A stretch of DNA of 64,000 nucleotides from Campylorhamphus procurvoides (Eukaryota; Chordata; Aves; Passeriformes; Dendrocolaptidae). The notes under the pieces were generated by a model. It made no database searches and had not been told where the DNA came from. It saw nothing but the letters and a program-made list of their open reading frames with translations. The stretch is taken from assembly GCA_013396655.1 (NCBI GenBank), contig WBMV01007622.1, forward strand, positions 496,001 to 560,000, given 5' to 3'. This document shows, in pieces, positions 1-10,274 of the stretch. A program made the translations under genes and the position numbers. Numbering within the stretch: the stretch's first letter is position 1; each line of letters opens with the position of its first letter.

Positions 1-90
1 GATTGGAAGGGAGCTTAAAGACCACCTCATTCCAGTCCCCTGCATGGGCAGGGACACCTTCCACTAGACCAGACTGCTCAGAGCTCAAAT
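1..90 (-). mobile_element. CR1 LINE 3'-end fragment, cut by the window edge
   Basis: This reads as the reverse complement of the avian CR1 3' end: the 'gggcagggacacc' block is followed by 'ttccactagaccag', the usual order when CR1 lies on the minus strand. The left end is outside the window. The right limit is approximate because similarity fades after 'tgctcagagctc'. No coding capacity. Confidence 0.75.
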
Positions 91-3000
91 CAATTTAATA
101 CAAGCTGCTCTCTTTGTTCTCAGGTTAGGGACAGGCCTGTGGAATGAAAGGACAGTGGTGCATTTCTTAAATCTACGGAGTTTATCTAACTTTATCATCT
201 AAAGTTATTGCTAGGATTTCAGCTTTTACTGCTTTCTAGGAGTTTTTAGGGCTTCCCCCAGGTGGAAATGTTCCCATTCCAGACCAAATTCATCTCAGGA
301 AGCAGCAGGTGGGATTTAGGAGGTGACAGCAACCTCCTGCTCCTCCCAGGGTCACCATCCCCTGTCAGGGGTTCCTGCTGCCTCATCACTGATGAGCTGA
401 TCTGCATGTCTGATTAGAAGGGGAACATGGCACATGTGCTCTCAGGATAACAGGAGACTCAGGTTAGATTTGTTTTCAGATATTAAAAAAGTGTTCCAAT
501 TTCAGACCTGTGGGGAGGAGAGGGAGAAGCCCAGGATGTGGTTTCAGAGACTGGGGATGCAGAAGTGGGGTCGGGGTCCAACAGCATCTCAGTTTCTCCT
601 GATTTTCAGTAATGTGAGTTTCTCAGTTCCCCCAGTTTCTTGTGGGAATAAATGATACTGGGTAAGCAATTTCCAGGCTTCTGTGAAAGGATTAGAAAGC
701 ATAACCAGCCAAAGGAGAAAGGATTAAAATAGTGTTTTGATGGTCTCTCTCACAGCATGATGGTTTCTACTGAAATGGAAAAAATCATTGATGTAATGTG
801 TGTCCAAGCACCCTTTTTGGGTCTAGTCTGGTCAGGGACTGACCTCCCTGTCACCAAACTTCCCTTGCTTTTAAGGAAAGGAGGAAACAAAGCTACCAAT
901 GTTTATTGTTTAGCCTTTCTTGCAAGGGTTACAGTGGAAGAAAACACCTTTCCATACAATCAATAGGGCTTTGGCAGAGGAAGATACGACCTACTAAAAA
1001 CCAGATGTAGATAAGCTGGGAGAAGGGGGGGCAGTGCAACCTGATACTAGATAAAATGGCACCAAAGATTTGGTGCTGGTTTGAATGCAGGTGCTCAGGA
1101 AGGGGTGACCTGTAGGGCTTTTCCCTCAGCTCCAGGTGAGGAGGAAGAATTCAGCTCTCAGCCTGTCCCCATCAACCTGCCAGCAGTGCCCTTTCTGAAG
1201 GAGAAATCCAGCCAAAGGGCTTTTGTTATCCTTTGGGGGGCTTTGATGGTTTTCCCCACATGATGGGAAATCCCGTGCCAGTTGTAAATTTATTTTTTTT
1301 AAACTAGCTACCCTCTGTTTCCTCTTTTAACTAAAAAATTCTGCCTTCTGGGTCCTCTCAGGGGATGCCCTTCCCAGTGTGTGGAAGGGGCTCAGACACA
1401 GGACTTGCTTGTGCAACTCTTTGTGTACAGAAAACTCGAGTGACTTTGGGGCTGGGTCTGCCCCAAGTGTGGTGATGTGAGGAGGAGGTTTTCTCCATGC
1501 AAAGCCTCCTCTCCCCAGTCTGCATTTCACACCTGCAAATACAGCCATCCTTAAAAACATTGATGCTTTTTTTGTGGCCTCAGGACTGGTCCAGCTTGGG
1601 AGAGGCATCCCCCATCCCCTGACAGCACCACGAGGGCTGGAGCCTCACACCCTTCACTGTCCTTAACACTGAGAATTGACTCGACAGGCAGAAACAAACC
1701 AAAACAAGTATAATTTTAGGGGACTCAACTTTGACAGTGCACCTAAAAATAACCATGCTTAAAGGGTTTGGGGTTTCTTTTTATTTCCCTGGAAGTGAAA
1801 AGTTTTATTGGACTTTATGATCCAAAAGTTTTCCACTAGTCAGGAAAGGCTGTTCCCTCCTAACCGTTGTCTCTCCTCCTGCTTTTTCCATTACCATCCT
1901 GCTTGAAGGGCTGTGTGGATCAGGATATTTGGGGCTGGGATGTATTTTTGGGATGCCCAGTAGCAGGCAGGGCTGGGAGTGTGCTGTGCCAGCCCAGCAA
2001 GCACCACACTGCACAGGAAGGGTTAAATTTCATGCTGCAGCTGCAAAGCCCAATTTCTTTATTTCCTGTTAATGACATTATTGCCTGCATAAAACCATTG
2101 AAACATGTTTCTTTCATTTGTTTAATTTCAAATTCTGAGCACACTAGCTGGAAACTATGTTTAATAGTTAAACTCAAAACATTTGGATTTCCTCCCCTCG
2201 CTGAGTTTTGAAGGGAGTGCACTTCATACTTAGTTGAGTTTTCAAGGAGCCATTTTTACACAGCCATAGAAGCCAGAAAACAAAACAGATTATATTGCAG
2301 AATCAAATCACATCAGTCCGGGCTGGTAACACATCATATATTTCACTTCCTCTGCAGTCTTGCCAAGATACCATCAGCCCTGACTCGTTCCCAGACTGGC
2401 CATGTTCTCCTCCAGGAGCATCCAGCCCATGCAGAACCAGAGCCAGGACACCCCATGAGCTCTGTGCATGCAGGGAGGGACTTCCCTGAGCATGCCTGGA
2501 AAAAATGTTCCTGTTTCCATGAAAAAATGGAATGGAATCCCCTTCAGGCCTCGCTAGCACTGATGCTCCCGTCACCTCCCCGTGTTCCTCCTGCTGAACA
2601 TCCCATGCCAGGTTCTCCCTGCAAGTGGGAGCACGGCATGGGCAGGATGAGGGCACGTGGAGGTGGATGTGAATCACCTCAGATTGGAAGGGAAGCCCTT
2701 AAATCTGAACCATTTGGTGGATAAAGCTCCAAGCTAGCAGAGACATGGTATCTGTCAGTGGGCAGGGAGGGTTTGTCCCGCTCAGGGTGACGAACACTGA
2801 CAAGTAGTTGTTGTGTGGATGGTGTTGTTGTTGTGTGGTGGAGTGTCTGAAAGTGAGTCCATAAGCACTCATGGGATTAGGGCATGGAGAAACCCAGTGA
2901 AAAGTGGGCTTTAGACCACTTTAGACTCAGATTGTCCCTGGCACCTCTATCCTACATGAAGCCCAGAATCTCTGATGCTTAGCAAGGAGGAATGTGGTCC

Positions 3001-3143
3001 TGAAAATGACTTTAAGGACTTATCACTGACTTATCACTCAGTGCCTCTGCATCGTGGGTGCATCCCCAGCAGGGCTTAATTTTCCATCAAAAGATCCATA
3101 TTTGCCTACAAACATTCAGCAGTATTTAAATGTTACCTTGAAG
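91..3143. other. Upstream intergenic DNA, no gene seen
   Basis: No open frame here has the length, composition or splice context of a real exon. There is a short GTT/GTG-rich stretch at about 2806-2842. The AT-rich stretch 2030-2230 is free of recognisable repeats and could be conserved non-coding DNA. In mammals the gene upstream of AXIN2 is CEP112; I recognise no CEP112 exon. Confidence 0.6.
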
Positions 3144-3218
3144 GACCAGGGACACTTTCCACTAGACCAGGTTGCTGGGACTTCATCCAACCTGAGCATT
3201 TCCAGGGATGGGGAATCC
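3144..3218 (-). mobile_element. CR1 LINE 3'-end fragment
   Basis: The block 'gggacactttccactagac' followed by 'caggttgctgggacttcatc' and 'tccagggatgggga' matches the reverse-complemented CR1 3' region in order and spacing. It is short and diverged, so an old insertion. Confidence 0.75.
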
Positions 3219-4245
3219 TGTAGATCTGGTCTCCTTGTTAGTCAAACAGGAAGGGAACAGAGAAAGTGATGTCTTATTTGTGCACAGTGAGGAAGGGGTT
3301 GTGGACAAAATAAGTCATGGGAAATTAGTCATAAATATGCTCCTTTACCTCTTGTGCCCCCACCCTCTCTTCAATCACTATTCCGTGCAGGTGAAGGAAG
3401 GAGTCAGAAATGTTAATAGATAGCAAAGTGCTCGTGTGTGTTTTATCAGCTCTCCTGGAACGGTTAATGCTGATACGGTGCCCCTTTTAAGTCTCAAAAA
3501 TCTGGCCAAGCGTGTGCAGATAGCAGGGAGTGCACTGAACAAAACATCAAGGCAAAGAGTCTGTAGGGGGGAATGGAAATGTTAAAAGGATTATAGGAGA
3601 GAAAATGTATCAGACTTATCTGGCGATACTCGGTAACAAAAGTATGTGGGTTTATGAAATGAACTTCAAATCCTATAAAACTAATTGTGTGTTTTCTTGT
3701 CTTATTTGTGAGTATCTCTGGCAGAGGCTTTTTTTCCCCACTGGAAAAGCGTGTCAGTGTGTGGATAATACCCTGTGTCTGCAGTATATTGAGAGATTAC
3801 ACAGCCCATCGGGTCTATACGTCTTAAACTAATGATGTTAAACTAGTTTATTAAAAAAAAAAAAGGAGGGGGGAGAGTAACTTCAAAGGTACACATGTGG
3901 GTTGCAAACCTCTCATGTCTTCTGTATACAGGGCCTTCCTCTTATTTTGATCAAGACTGTTCCCAGCACTTCTGTTGAAATACTCACAAGCCTTTGATCT
4001 CGTTATCAACATGACCACCAGTGCGGTGACAGAGAGGGTGACGTCAGGCTGGCTGACTAACACTGCTCTGGGGTTTAGATCCTGCCCTCTCTGGGTCCTC
4101 CCTGGGCTCCCTGCACATCTCAGAGGAGTTTTCCTGCTGGGAAGATCGTTTGGACCCTCAAAAGGCCAGCCCAGTGTTGGACAGGAGGGAGCTCAGCATG
4201 CTCATTTCATCTTTCCTCTGGATTTTCCATCCATGTCCTCGTGAT
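3219..4245. other. Upstream intergenic DNA
   Basis: No gene. The part 3430-3840 is AT-rich yet keeps several CpG dinucleotides and has no visible repeat, so it is a weak candidate for conserved regulatory DNA. A poly(A) run lies at 3852-3863, and one TCF/LEF-type CTTTGATC lies at 3992-3999. Confidence 0.5.
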
Positions 4246-4370
4246 CTGGAAGTGTCCAAGGCCAGGTTGGAGCAGCCTGGTTCTGGTGGAACGTGTCCCT
4301 GCCCATGGCAGGGGGTGGAATTAGATGAGCTTTAAGGTCCCTTCCAGCCCAAACTATTATTTTATGATCT
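4246..4370 (+). mobile_element. CR1 LINE 3' end
   Basis: Plus-strand CR1 3' tail. It opens with the 'ggaagtgtccaaggccaggt' block, continues through 'gtccctgcccatggcagggg' and 'tttaaggtcccttcc', and ends with the 'ttttatgatct' type of terminus seen in avian CR1. It covers only the last 125 bp of the element, as expected for a 5'-truncated retroinsertion. Confidence 0.85.
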
Positions 4371-7109
4371 CACTGTGCTTTTAGCAGGGGCAGCACTTTT
4401 GAGGCAGTGTCAGGCAGCAGTGTGTCCTGGCCTGATGGCAGGGGCTGGTTGGGTGTTGGTGGCATGTCTGGGGTTTCTTGGAGTTCTCCATAAGGGAGGT
4501 GTCTCCCTGGGCATGGTGAAGGACACTGATGTCTGGTGTAGGACTGGTGGCTTAGGCATTGCTGTGATTTGCTGAGGCTCTTTGGTTTGGTTGAGCTCCT
4601 GCTCTGCTGTTGCCTCCCCAAAGCCATTTATAGGGACATGCAGAACAGCCCTGGTGTAACCCTCAGAGCCCTCACATCCCTGCTGTTCTGCAGGAAGACA
4701 ACAACCTGGAGACACCTCTTTTGGAGCAAGACACCTGCAAAACATCTGCCTTGTGGGCAGAGGAGGAGGAGAGGGAGCCAGGTTAGCTGGGTGCAGTCAG
4801 GATGAGACAGAGCCCAGGGAGTGAGGAGTGAGGACTGGCACATCTGAGGTGCTCTCAGAGCACTCCAGGCCTTGATGGCCCCCACTGCTTTTTTCTTTCT
4901 TACTTTCTTTTCTTATTTTTTTCACTACCTGATCTAAAAAAGCTCTCAGAAAAAAAAAAATTAATTTCTCTTTATTGTGTAGCTTCACTGTGAACTGATT
5001 CTTTTCATCTAAAATTATTCCTTTTTGGTGCCACAATCTGACTTCAAGCTTCTTTGCTGCCTGTGAACATGACACACAGCAGCAGCAGCTAAAGAGGAGG
5101 GGACAGGCTGTGTCTGGTCTTTGCAGGGCACCAGGAGGGCTCAGCATGGCTGAGGATGCTGCTTTGGACAGCTTTTTGCAGTCCTTTTCTCCCACATTTA
5201 CTGCATTTTTATCTCAAATGCAAAAAAGGGCTAACAAATAAAATATAAATAGTTAATTTCCCTTCTGTTCAGCCTGGGAATTCAGATTCAAGTTTAGACT
5301 GGAAAATCAGAAGGAAATTCAAAGATACTCTGCTTTCTTGATGACTGCAGCTGCTACCTGAACACAGAGATTCCCTGTAGATCTGCGAACAAGGACTTCC
5401 AGAAACTGATAAAGATGAAGAAAACTCTGGAAGACCTTCTTGTACCTGCCACCGCCTGCCTAGTTCATGGGCTTGCTTTCAAATCCCAGGCACTCCGTGA
5501 CTCTTCCCTGTTGGCAGGAGGAGAAAATAGACTCCCTGAGTGGACATGCTGAACATGAACGGGGCCACCACCACTCTGGCTGCTCCACGGGCACTGCCAC
5601 ACAAAGCCACGGCCCCAGGGGTTTGCCCTCCTCTCGTTTTGTTCCCAAAGTGTCTCTTTTTTTTGGTGACTGGCACAAAAGAGGATGCTGGGCTAGGCAG
5701 GTCTTTGGGTGGGCTGCTCTTCTGCATGTGCAGTCCCCAATAATTTGGTAAATGAAGTCCCTGGCTGAGTTGCTGGGTTGCTCTCCCAAGGCATTGGAGC
5801 GGGGCAGTGTTATTGCACAACGGGATTTGGAGAAAACCAGTCGGTTAAATGACATTTTTATGAAACAGAGTGAATGAGACTTAATGAGATTTTCTTCTAA
5901 AGGGGACAAGGCTGAGGTTTTCAGCCTCCATTATAATGGCCTCATTTTCTGTGCTGTAGCAGTAAATGGGACTCAGAGAGGTTTTTATCCAATGTTGTTT
6001 CAAAGCGAGTTCCGAGTAGAAAGAGGTGGTCGAGTCACCTTCTGGTGGTTGGAGGTGACACCACTGTCACCATCCCAAGGAGCCCAGGGGACACAGGCTG
6101 TTCATCCTCCCAGGAAGTGACCATTCAGTGTGTCTCAGTTGCATCTGACATAGTGGCACAATGATATTTGGCATCAGCAGCTGGAAAAATATTCATAATT
6201 TTAATAATTCCTAACTCCTTGTTGTGCCTAGAAATCACTTTTACTGTTCAGCTGGTGGCTTTGGCAGAACGTTTGCTTTCCCTGCCCAATAGTGGCCATT
6301 CCCAGGCCTGAAAAACATGTAATTGGGCAGCAACAACAAATTTACCTGTATATTATTTCATATTATTAGCCCAGGTTGCCCAGTGCAGGCAGAGTCAGCT
6401 CCTCGCTGCCATGTGAGGCTCCCACATGGGTCCAGCCATCCCAGGGCTGATGAAATCACAGCTTCAAAGGACACCACGTCCAGGGCCACCAGGACACTCA
6501 GCCTCTTGGCTGTTTGCTTCTTGTCTTGGTGCAGACAGTGGTTTGAGCAGGGCCTGGAGGAGGAGAAGCCCAGGACTGTGTTTATTGGTGGTGCAAACCA
6601 GTTGCTTTTCCAAGAGCCCGAGCAGAGAGGGGTGGGAAGGGAGAGGCACAAGTCTCTGTGGCTACAGACCTGGGTTCTGTGTTCATATTTAGGATCAAGT
6701 TAAGACCTTGGGACTAGCACTGGGGCTTCCCTGGTGGTTGTGCTGTGGATTTTGTGTGCCTCATCATTCCCTTGGGATTTCACTTAGCCCTGGAGATGTG
6801 GAGGGAGAGGGGCGAGGCTGATGGAACCAACTGCAGTGGTGGGAACAGGGTCTCCCTTGGCTCCCATTGCTGAGGTTGGGGACGTTTTTTTGGGCTGGAA
6901 TGGGCAGTTCTGGAGTGCGTGCTGGAGGTGTGGGGATGGGGCAGTGTGTGCCCCCGTGGGGCATGGGGAGAGGGGCTGGGCCAGCCATGGGCTGCACTTT
7001 GCTGCTGCATTTCCCAGGAGGTGCCATACCCGATGTTCAGGCACACCAGAGAGGGAAGGTGCCATTTCTTTTGCCAGGGGCATTGCCACCTGTCCTGCCT
7101 GGAGTGCCA
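4371..7109. other. Upstream intergenic DNA
   Basis: No gene recognised. There are T-rich runs near 4885-4925 and a poly(A) run near 4951. Several open frames of 100-190 codons occur on both strands around 5.5-7.3 kb, but they overlap one another, run into a CR1 element and have no protein-like composition. Confidence 0.5.
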
Positions 7110-7378
7110 GGATGAGGGGGAATGGCTTCCCACTGCCAGAGGGCAGGGTTGGATAGGATATTGAGAAGAAATTGTTGGCTGTGAGGGTGGGCAGGCCCTG
7201 GCACAGGGTGCCCAGAGAAGCTGTGGCTGCCCCTGGATCCCTGGGAGTGTCCAAGGCCAGGTTGGATGAGGCTTGGAGAAACCTGGGCTGGTGGAAGGTG
7301 TCCCTGCCCGTGGGAGGGGGTGGCACTGGATGGTCTTTAAGGTCCCTCCCAACCCAAGCCATGCTGTGATTGTATAAT
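7110..7378 (+). mobile_element. CR1 LINE 3' end
   Basis: A longer CR1 tail in plus orientation. It contains, in order, the degraded 'gggaatggctt' block, 'gagggtgggcaggccctggc', 'gcccagagaagctg', 'gtgtccaaggccaggttgga', 'gtgtccctgcccgtgggagg' and 'ggtctttaaggtccct', ending in an AT-rich 'tgattgtataataatgat' terminus. It is 5'-truncated and carries no intact frame. Confidence 0.9.
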
Positions 7379-7857
7379 AATGATAAAAATCAAGTCAGGC
7401 TCTGCTGGCTGGACCAAGGTGGGCTCTGAAGAGCCAGGTGGGTCCTGGGGGGGGATCCACCTTGGAGCAGGCTGGGGAGGAGGAGGGCAGGAGGCTCCTT
7501 GGATCTGGAGGGCAGGTTTGGGGGCCAACCCCTAATTAAAACCTTTTGTCTGAAGTTCCAAACCCTCCATTCCGTGCCTGGTTAATATTTAACAGCTGGG
7601 GCGGGAGATGGGAACACAACTGCGGGCCGGGGTTTGGCTGGTGTGCCAGTTCTATTGCAATCAGGGACTGTTTAATTAGCCCACAGAGTGAAAACAAGCC
7701 TGCAGATTATTTATATACAAATAATAATAATAATAATACAGTGACCCGCCCCGGTTTGGTTTTGTTTTGTTTGTTTTTGTTGCTTTCTTTTTCCCCCGAG
7801 ATGAAAACTTTGTGAGAAGTTTTAATGCCAGGGAGTAGCCCCCGCCTTGCAGAGCAG
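7379..7857. other. Intergenic stretch between CR1 and promoter-proximal array
   Basis: No gene. It contains the short (AAT)n microsatellite listed separately, and GT-rich sequence near 7755-7790. GC content rises toward the right. Confidence 0.5.
7719..7738. repeat. (AAT)n microsatellite
   Basis: Six uninterrupted AAT units plus a partial one. Confidence 0.9.
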
Positions 7858-8155
7858 GGATGGGCTGGGAAGGGGATGGATTGATGGGATGGAGGGGATG
7901 CATGCACAGGGGATGTGCGGGGAATGGATGGAGGGGATGGATGCATGGGGGATGGATTGATGGGATGGATGGATGGATGGATGGGATAGATGGATGCGCG
8001 GGGGGATGGATGGAGGGGGTGGATGGGATGGATGGATCGGTGGATGGGATGGATCGGATGGATACGCGGAGGAATGGATTGATGGGATGGATGGATCGGT
8101 GGATGGGATGGAGGAGATGGATGGATGGATGGGATGGATGGATCGGATGGATGCG
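7858..8155. repeat. Degenerate (GGAT)n array next to the AXIN2 promoter
   Basis: About 300 bp of GGAT/ATGG units with interspersed variants. Part of it has a larger repeat: the segment around 'gatggatggatcggtggat' recurs 59 bp apart (ends near 8041 and 8100), and a 'gatggatNcgcgg' variant recurs near 7990, 8058 and 8146. The array stops where the GC-rich promoter block begins. Low-complexity frames across it (repeats of Ile-His-Pro-Ser or Met-Asp-Gly-Trp type) are not genes. Confidence 0.9.
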
Positions 8156-8223
8156 CGGAGCAGCGCAGGAAAAAGGGGCTCCTGCGCCTTTAAGGCGGCG
8201 GAGCGGCGGCGGCGCTCGCATCC

Positions 8224-8231
8224 CTTTGATA
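8224..8231 (+). promoter_or_regulatory. TCF/LEF-type motif, CTTTGATA
   Basis: CTTTGAT core followed by A, so one base off the stricter CTTTGATS consensus. It sits in the GC-rich promoter block where an AT-containing heptamer is unlikely by chance. A role in Wnt feedback is inferred from known regulation of AXIN2. Confidence 0.55.
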
Positions 8232-8616
8232 AGGTCCTGGCAACTCCGTACACGCCGCGGGATGTCGAGAGCGGGGCGCAAAAAATTAAAAAAGCCCCAA
8301 ATCCTTCACAACCCCCTAAAAATTATGTATGTCGGGGTTTTATTTCCCCCACCGGCGGTGATACCCGCAGCCCCCTCTCCCCATCCCTACCCAGCCTGGA
8401 GCTTCCCCCGCACCAGCGGCGGGCGCACTGTGATAGCAAGGGGTGTATGTATGTGTGCCCTCCCCGTGCATACCCCATTCCTCTTTTAATTTTTCACAAA
8501 ATGTATGTGCGTGCGGGCCTGTTTTCACATCTTTTTCCTCGTTATTTTATTTTTAAATCGCATTCTTCATTCCGCGGCGCGCTACCGCCCTTGCAGGACC
8601 GCCGCGCCGGGCCGCG

Positions 8617-8624
8617 CTTTGATG
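8617..8624 (+). promoter_or_regulatory. TCF/LEF-type motif, CTTTGATG
   Basis: Full match to CTTTGATS (S = C or G) in very GC-rich sequence, 26 bases before the assembly gap. It is the best single candidate in view for direct beta-catenin/TCF control of AXIN2. Confidence 0.6.
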
Positions 8625-8649
8625 CCGCGGGGGGAGCCCGGGAAGGGGG

Positions 8650-9397
8650 NNNNNNNNNNNNNNNNNNNNNNNNNNNNNNNNNNNNNNNNNNNNNNNNNNN
8701 NNNNNNNNNNNNNNNNNNNNNNNNNNNNNNNNNNNNNNNNNNNNNNNNNNNNNNNNNNNNNNNNNNNNNNNNNNNNNNNNNNNNNNNNNNNNNNNNNNNN
8801 NNNNNNNNNNNNNNNNNNNNNNNNNNNNNNNNNNNNNNNNNNNNNNNNNNNNNNNNNNNNNNNNNNNNNNNNNNNNNNNNNNNNNNNNNNNNNNNNNNNN
8901 NNNNNNNNNNNNNNNNNNNNNNNNNNNNNNNNNNNNNNNNNNNNNNNNNNNNNNNNNNNNNNNNNNNNNNNNNNNNNNNNNNNNNNNNNNNNNNNNNNNN
9001 NNNNNNNNNNNNNNNNNNNNNNNNNNNNNNNNNNNNNNNNNNNNNNNNNNNNNNNNNNNNNNNNNNNNNNNNNNNNNNNNNNNNNNNNNNNNNNNNNNNN
9101 NNNNNNNNNNNNNNNNNNNNNNNNNNNNNNNNNNNNNNNNNNNNNNNNNNNNNNNNNNNNNNNNNNNNNNNNNNNNNNNNNNNNNNNNNNNNNNNNNNNN
9201 NNNNNNNNNNNNNNNNNNNNNNNNNNNNNNNNNNNNNNNNNNNNNNNNNNNNNNNNNNNNNNNNNNNNNNNNNNNNNNNNNNNNNNNNNNNNNNNNNNNN
9301 NNNNNNNNNNNNNNNNNNNNNNNNNNNNNNNNNNNNNNNNNNNNNNNNNNNNNNNNNNNNNNNNNNNNNNNNNNNNNNNNNNNNNNNNNNNNNNNNN
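8650..9397. other. Assembly gap, 748 N
   Basis: A run of undetermined bases inside a CpG-rich region. It probably contains the core promoter and the non-coding first exon, and may contain the first intron or part of it. GC-rich avian promoters are often missing from assemblies, so any frame read through it is meaningless. Confidence 0.99.
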
Positions 9398-9450
9398 GGC
9401 TCCAGGCAGAGGCGGGCAGGGTCGCAGGCAGCCGTCGGGGCTCCGGAGCC
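9398..9450 (+). other. AXIN2: AXIN2 5' UTR adjoining the start codon
   Basis: These 53 GC-rich bases precede the ATG. In mammals AXIN2 has a non-coding first exon, so an acceptor should lie here or in the gap. AG dinucleotides at 9404, 9408 and 9426 are possible but none stands out. The start has a purine (G) at -3. Confidence 0.5.
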
Positions 9451-10274
9451 ATGAGCAGCGCCGTGCTCCTCGCCCACCTCCCCGACCCCACCAGCGGCTT
9501 CAGGGAGGACGCCCCCCGGCCCCCCGTGCCCGGGGAGGAAGGGGACACGCCATGCCCGCAGATCGCCAGCCCGTTCGTCCCCAAAACCCAAACCTTCCCG
9601 GCCATGCCCGCGGCTCCTGCCCCTCGGAGGAATGAGAACGGGCTGGGGGAGCCCGAGGGCAGCGCGTCCCCCGACTCCCCCCTGGCCAGATGGACCAAAT
9701 CCTTGCATTCCTTGTTGGGGGATCAAGATGGTGCCTATCTTTTTCGGACCTTCCTGGAGAGGGAGAAATGTGTGGATACCTTAGACTTCTGGTTTGCCTG
9801 CAATGGCTTCAGGCAGATGGACCTTAAGGATACCAAAACTTTGCGAGTAGCCAAAGCTATTTACAAAAGGTACATCGAGAACAACAGCATCGTCTCCAAG
9901 CAGCTCAAACCTGCTACCAAGACCTACATAAGGGACAGCATCAAGAAGCAGCAGATAGATTCCATCATGTTTGATCAGGCACAGACTGAGATTCAGACTG
10001 TGATGGAGGAAAATGCTTACCAGATGTTTTTAACTTCTGATATATACCTCGAATACGTACGGAGTGGAGGAGAGAATCCAGCTTACATGAGCAGCAATGG
10101 ACTGGGGAGCTTAAAAGTTGTGTGTGGCTATCTCCCGACCTTGAATGAAGAAGAGGAATGGAGCTGTGCAGACTTTAAAAGCAAAATCTTGCCTTCAGTG
10201 GTCGGACTATCCAGCAAGACATTGAGGGTTACAGCGAATGTCAGAGCTACGGAAACCATCGAGAATGGATACAG
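9451..10274 (+). CDS. AXIN2: AXIN2 first coding exon (exon 2): tankyrase motif and RGS domain
   Basis: Encodes residues 1-274 and two bases of codon 275; the donor is AG|GTAAGG. The start at 9451 is chosen because the protein begins [13 protein letters not shown], very close to the mammalian Axin-2 start. RPPVPGEE at 23-30 is the tankyrase-binding motif that controls axin turnover by poly-ADP-ribosylation. The RGS domain runs from W81 to about S205 and includes [10 protein letters not shown] at 111-120; in axins it binds the SAMP repeats of APC instead of acting on G proteins. The first 60 or so codons are very GC-rich, while the RGS part has mixed third positions. Confidence 0.97.

Larger units (their letters stand above)
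8156..8649 (+). promoter_or_regulatory. AXIN2: AXIN2 upstream CpG-rich promoter block
   Basis: A sharp rise in GC and CpG begins at 8156, with GCGC, GGCGGCGG and CGCCGCGG clusters, and continues into the gap at 8650. It lies just upstream of the AXIN2 first coding exon, so it is probably the upstream part of the promoter. Two TCF/LEF-type motifs lie in it at 8224 and 8617. In mammals the AXIN2 promoter and first intron carry several TCF/LEF sites that make the gene a direct Wnt target. I could not locate a transcription start or a TATA box. The segment 8281-8340 is AT-rich within the island. Confidence 0.7.

Noticed and set aside
6780..7362. Two overlapping minus-strand frames of about 190 codons
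   Set aside because: They run antisense through a CR1 tail and GC-rich flank and overlap each other in different frames, so they are chance openness.
1..7400. Search for CEP112 exons upstream of AXIN2
   Set aside because: No coiled-coil-like coding segment with splice sites could be seen.
7676..8281. A 201-codon frame on the minus strand and longer ones on the plus strand across the GGAT array
   Set aside because: They consist of simple tetranucleotide repeat translation (Ile-His-Pro-Ser or Met-Asp-Gly-Trp types). No real protein composition or splice context.
8505..9726. Long frames across the assembly gap on both strands
   Set aside because: Most of their length is undetermined bases read as unknown residues; openness there carries no information.
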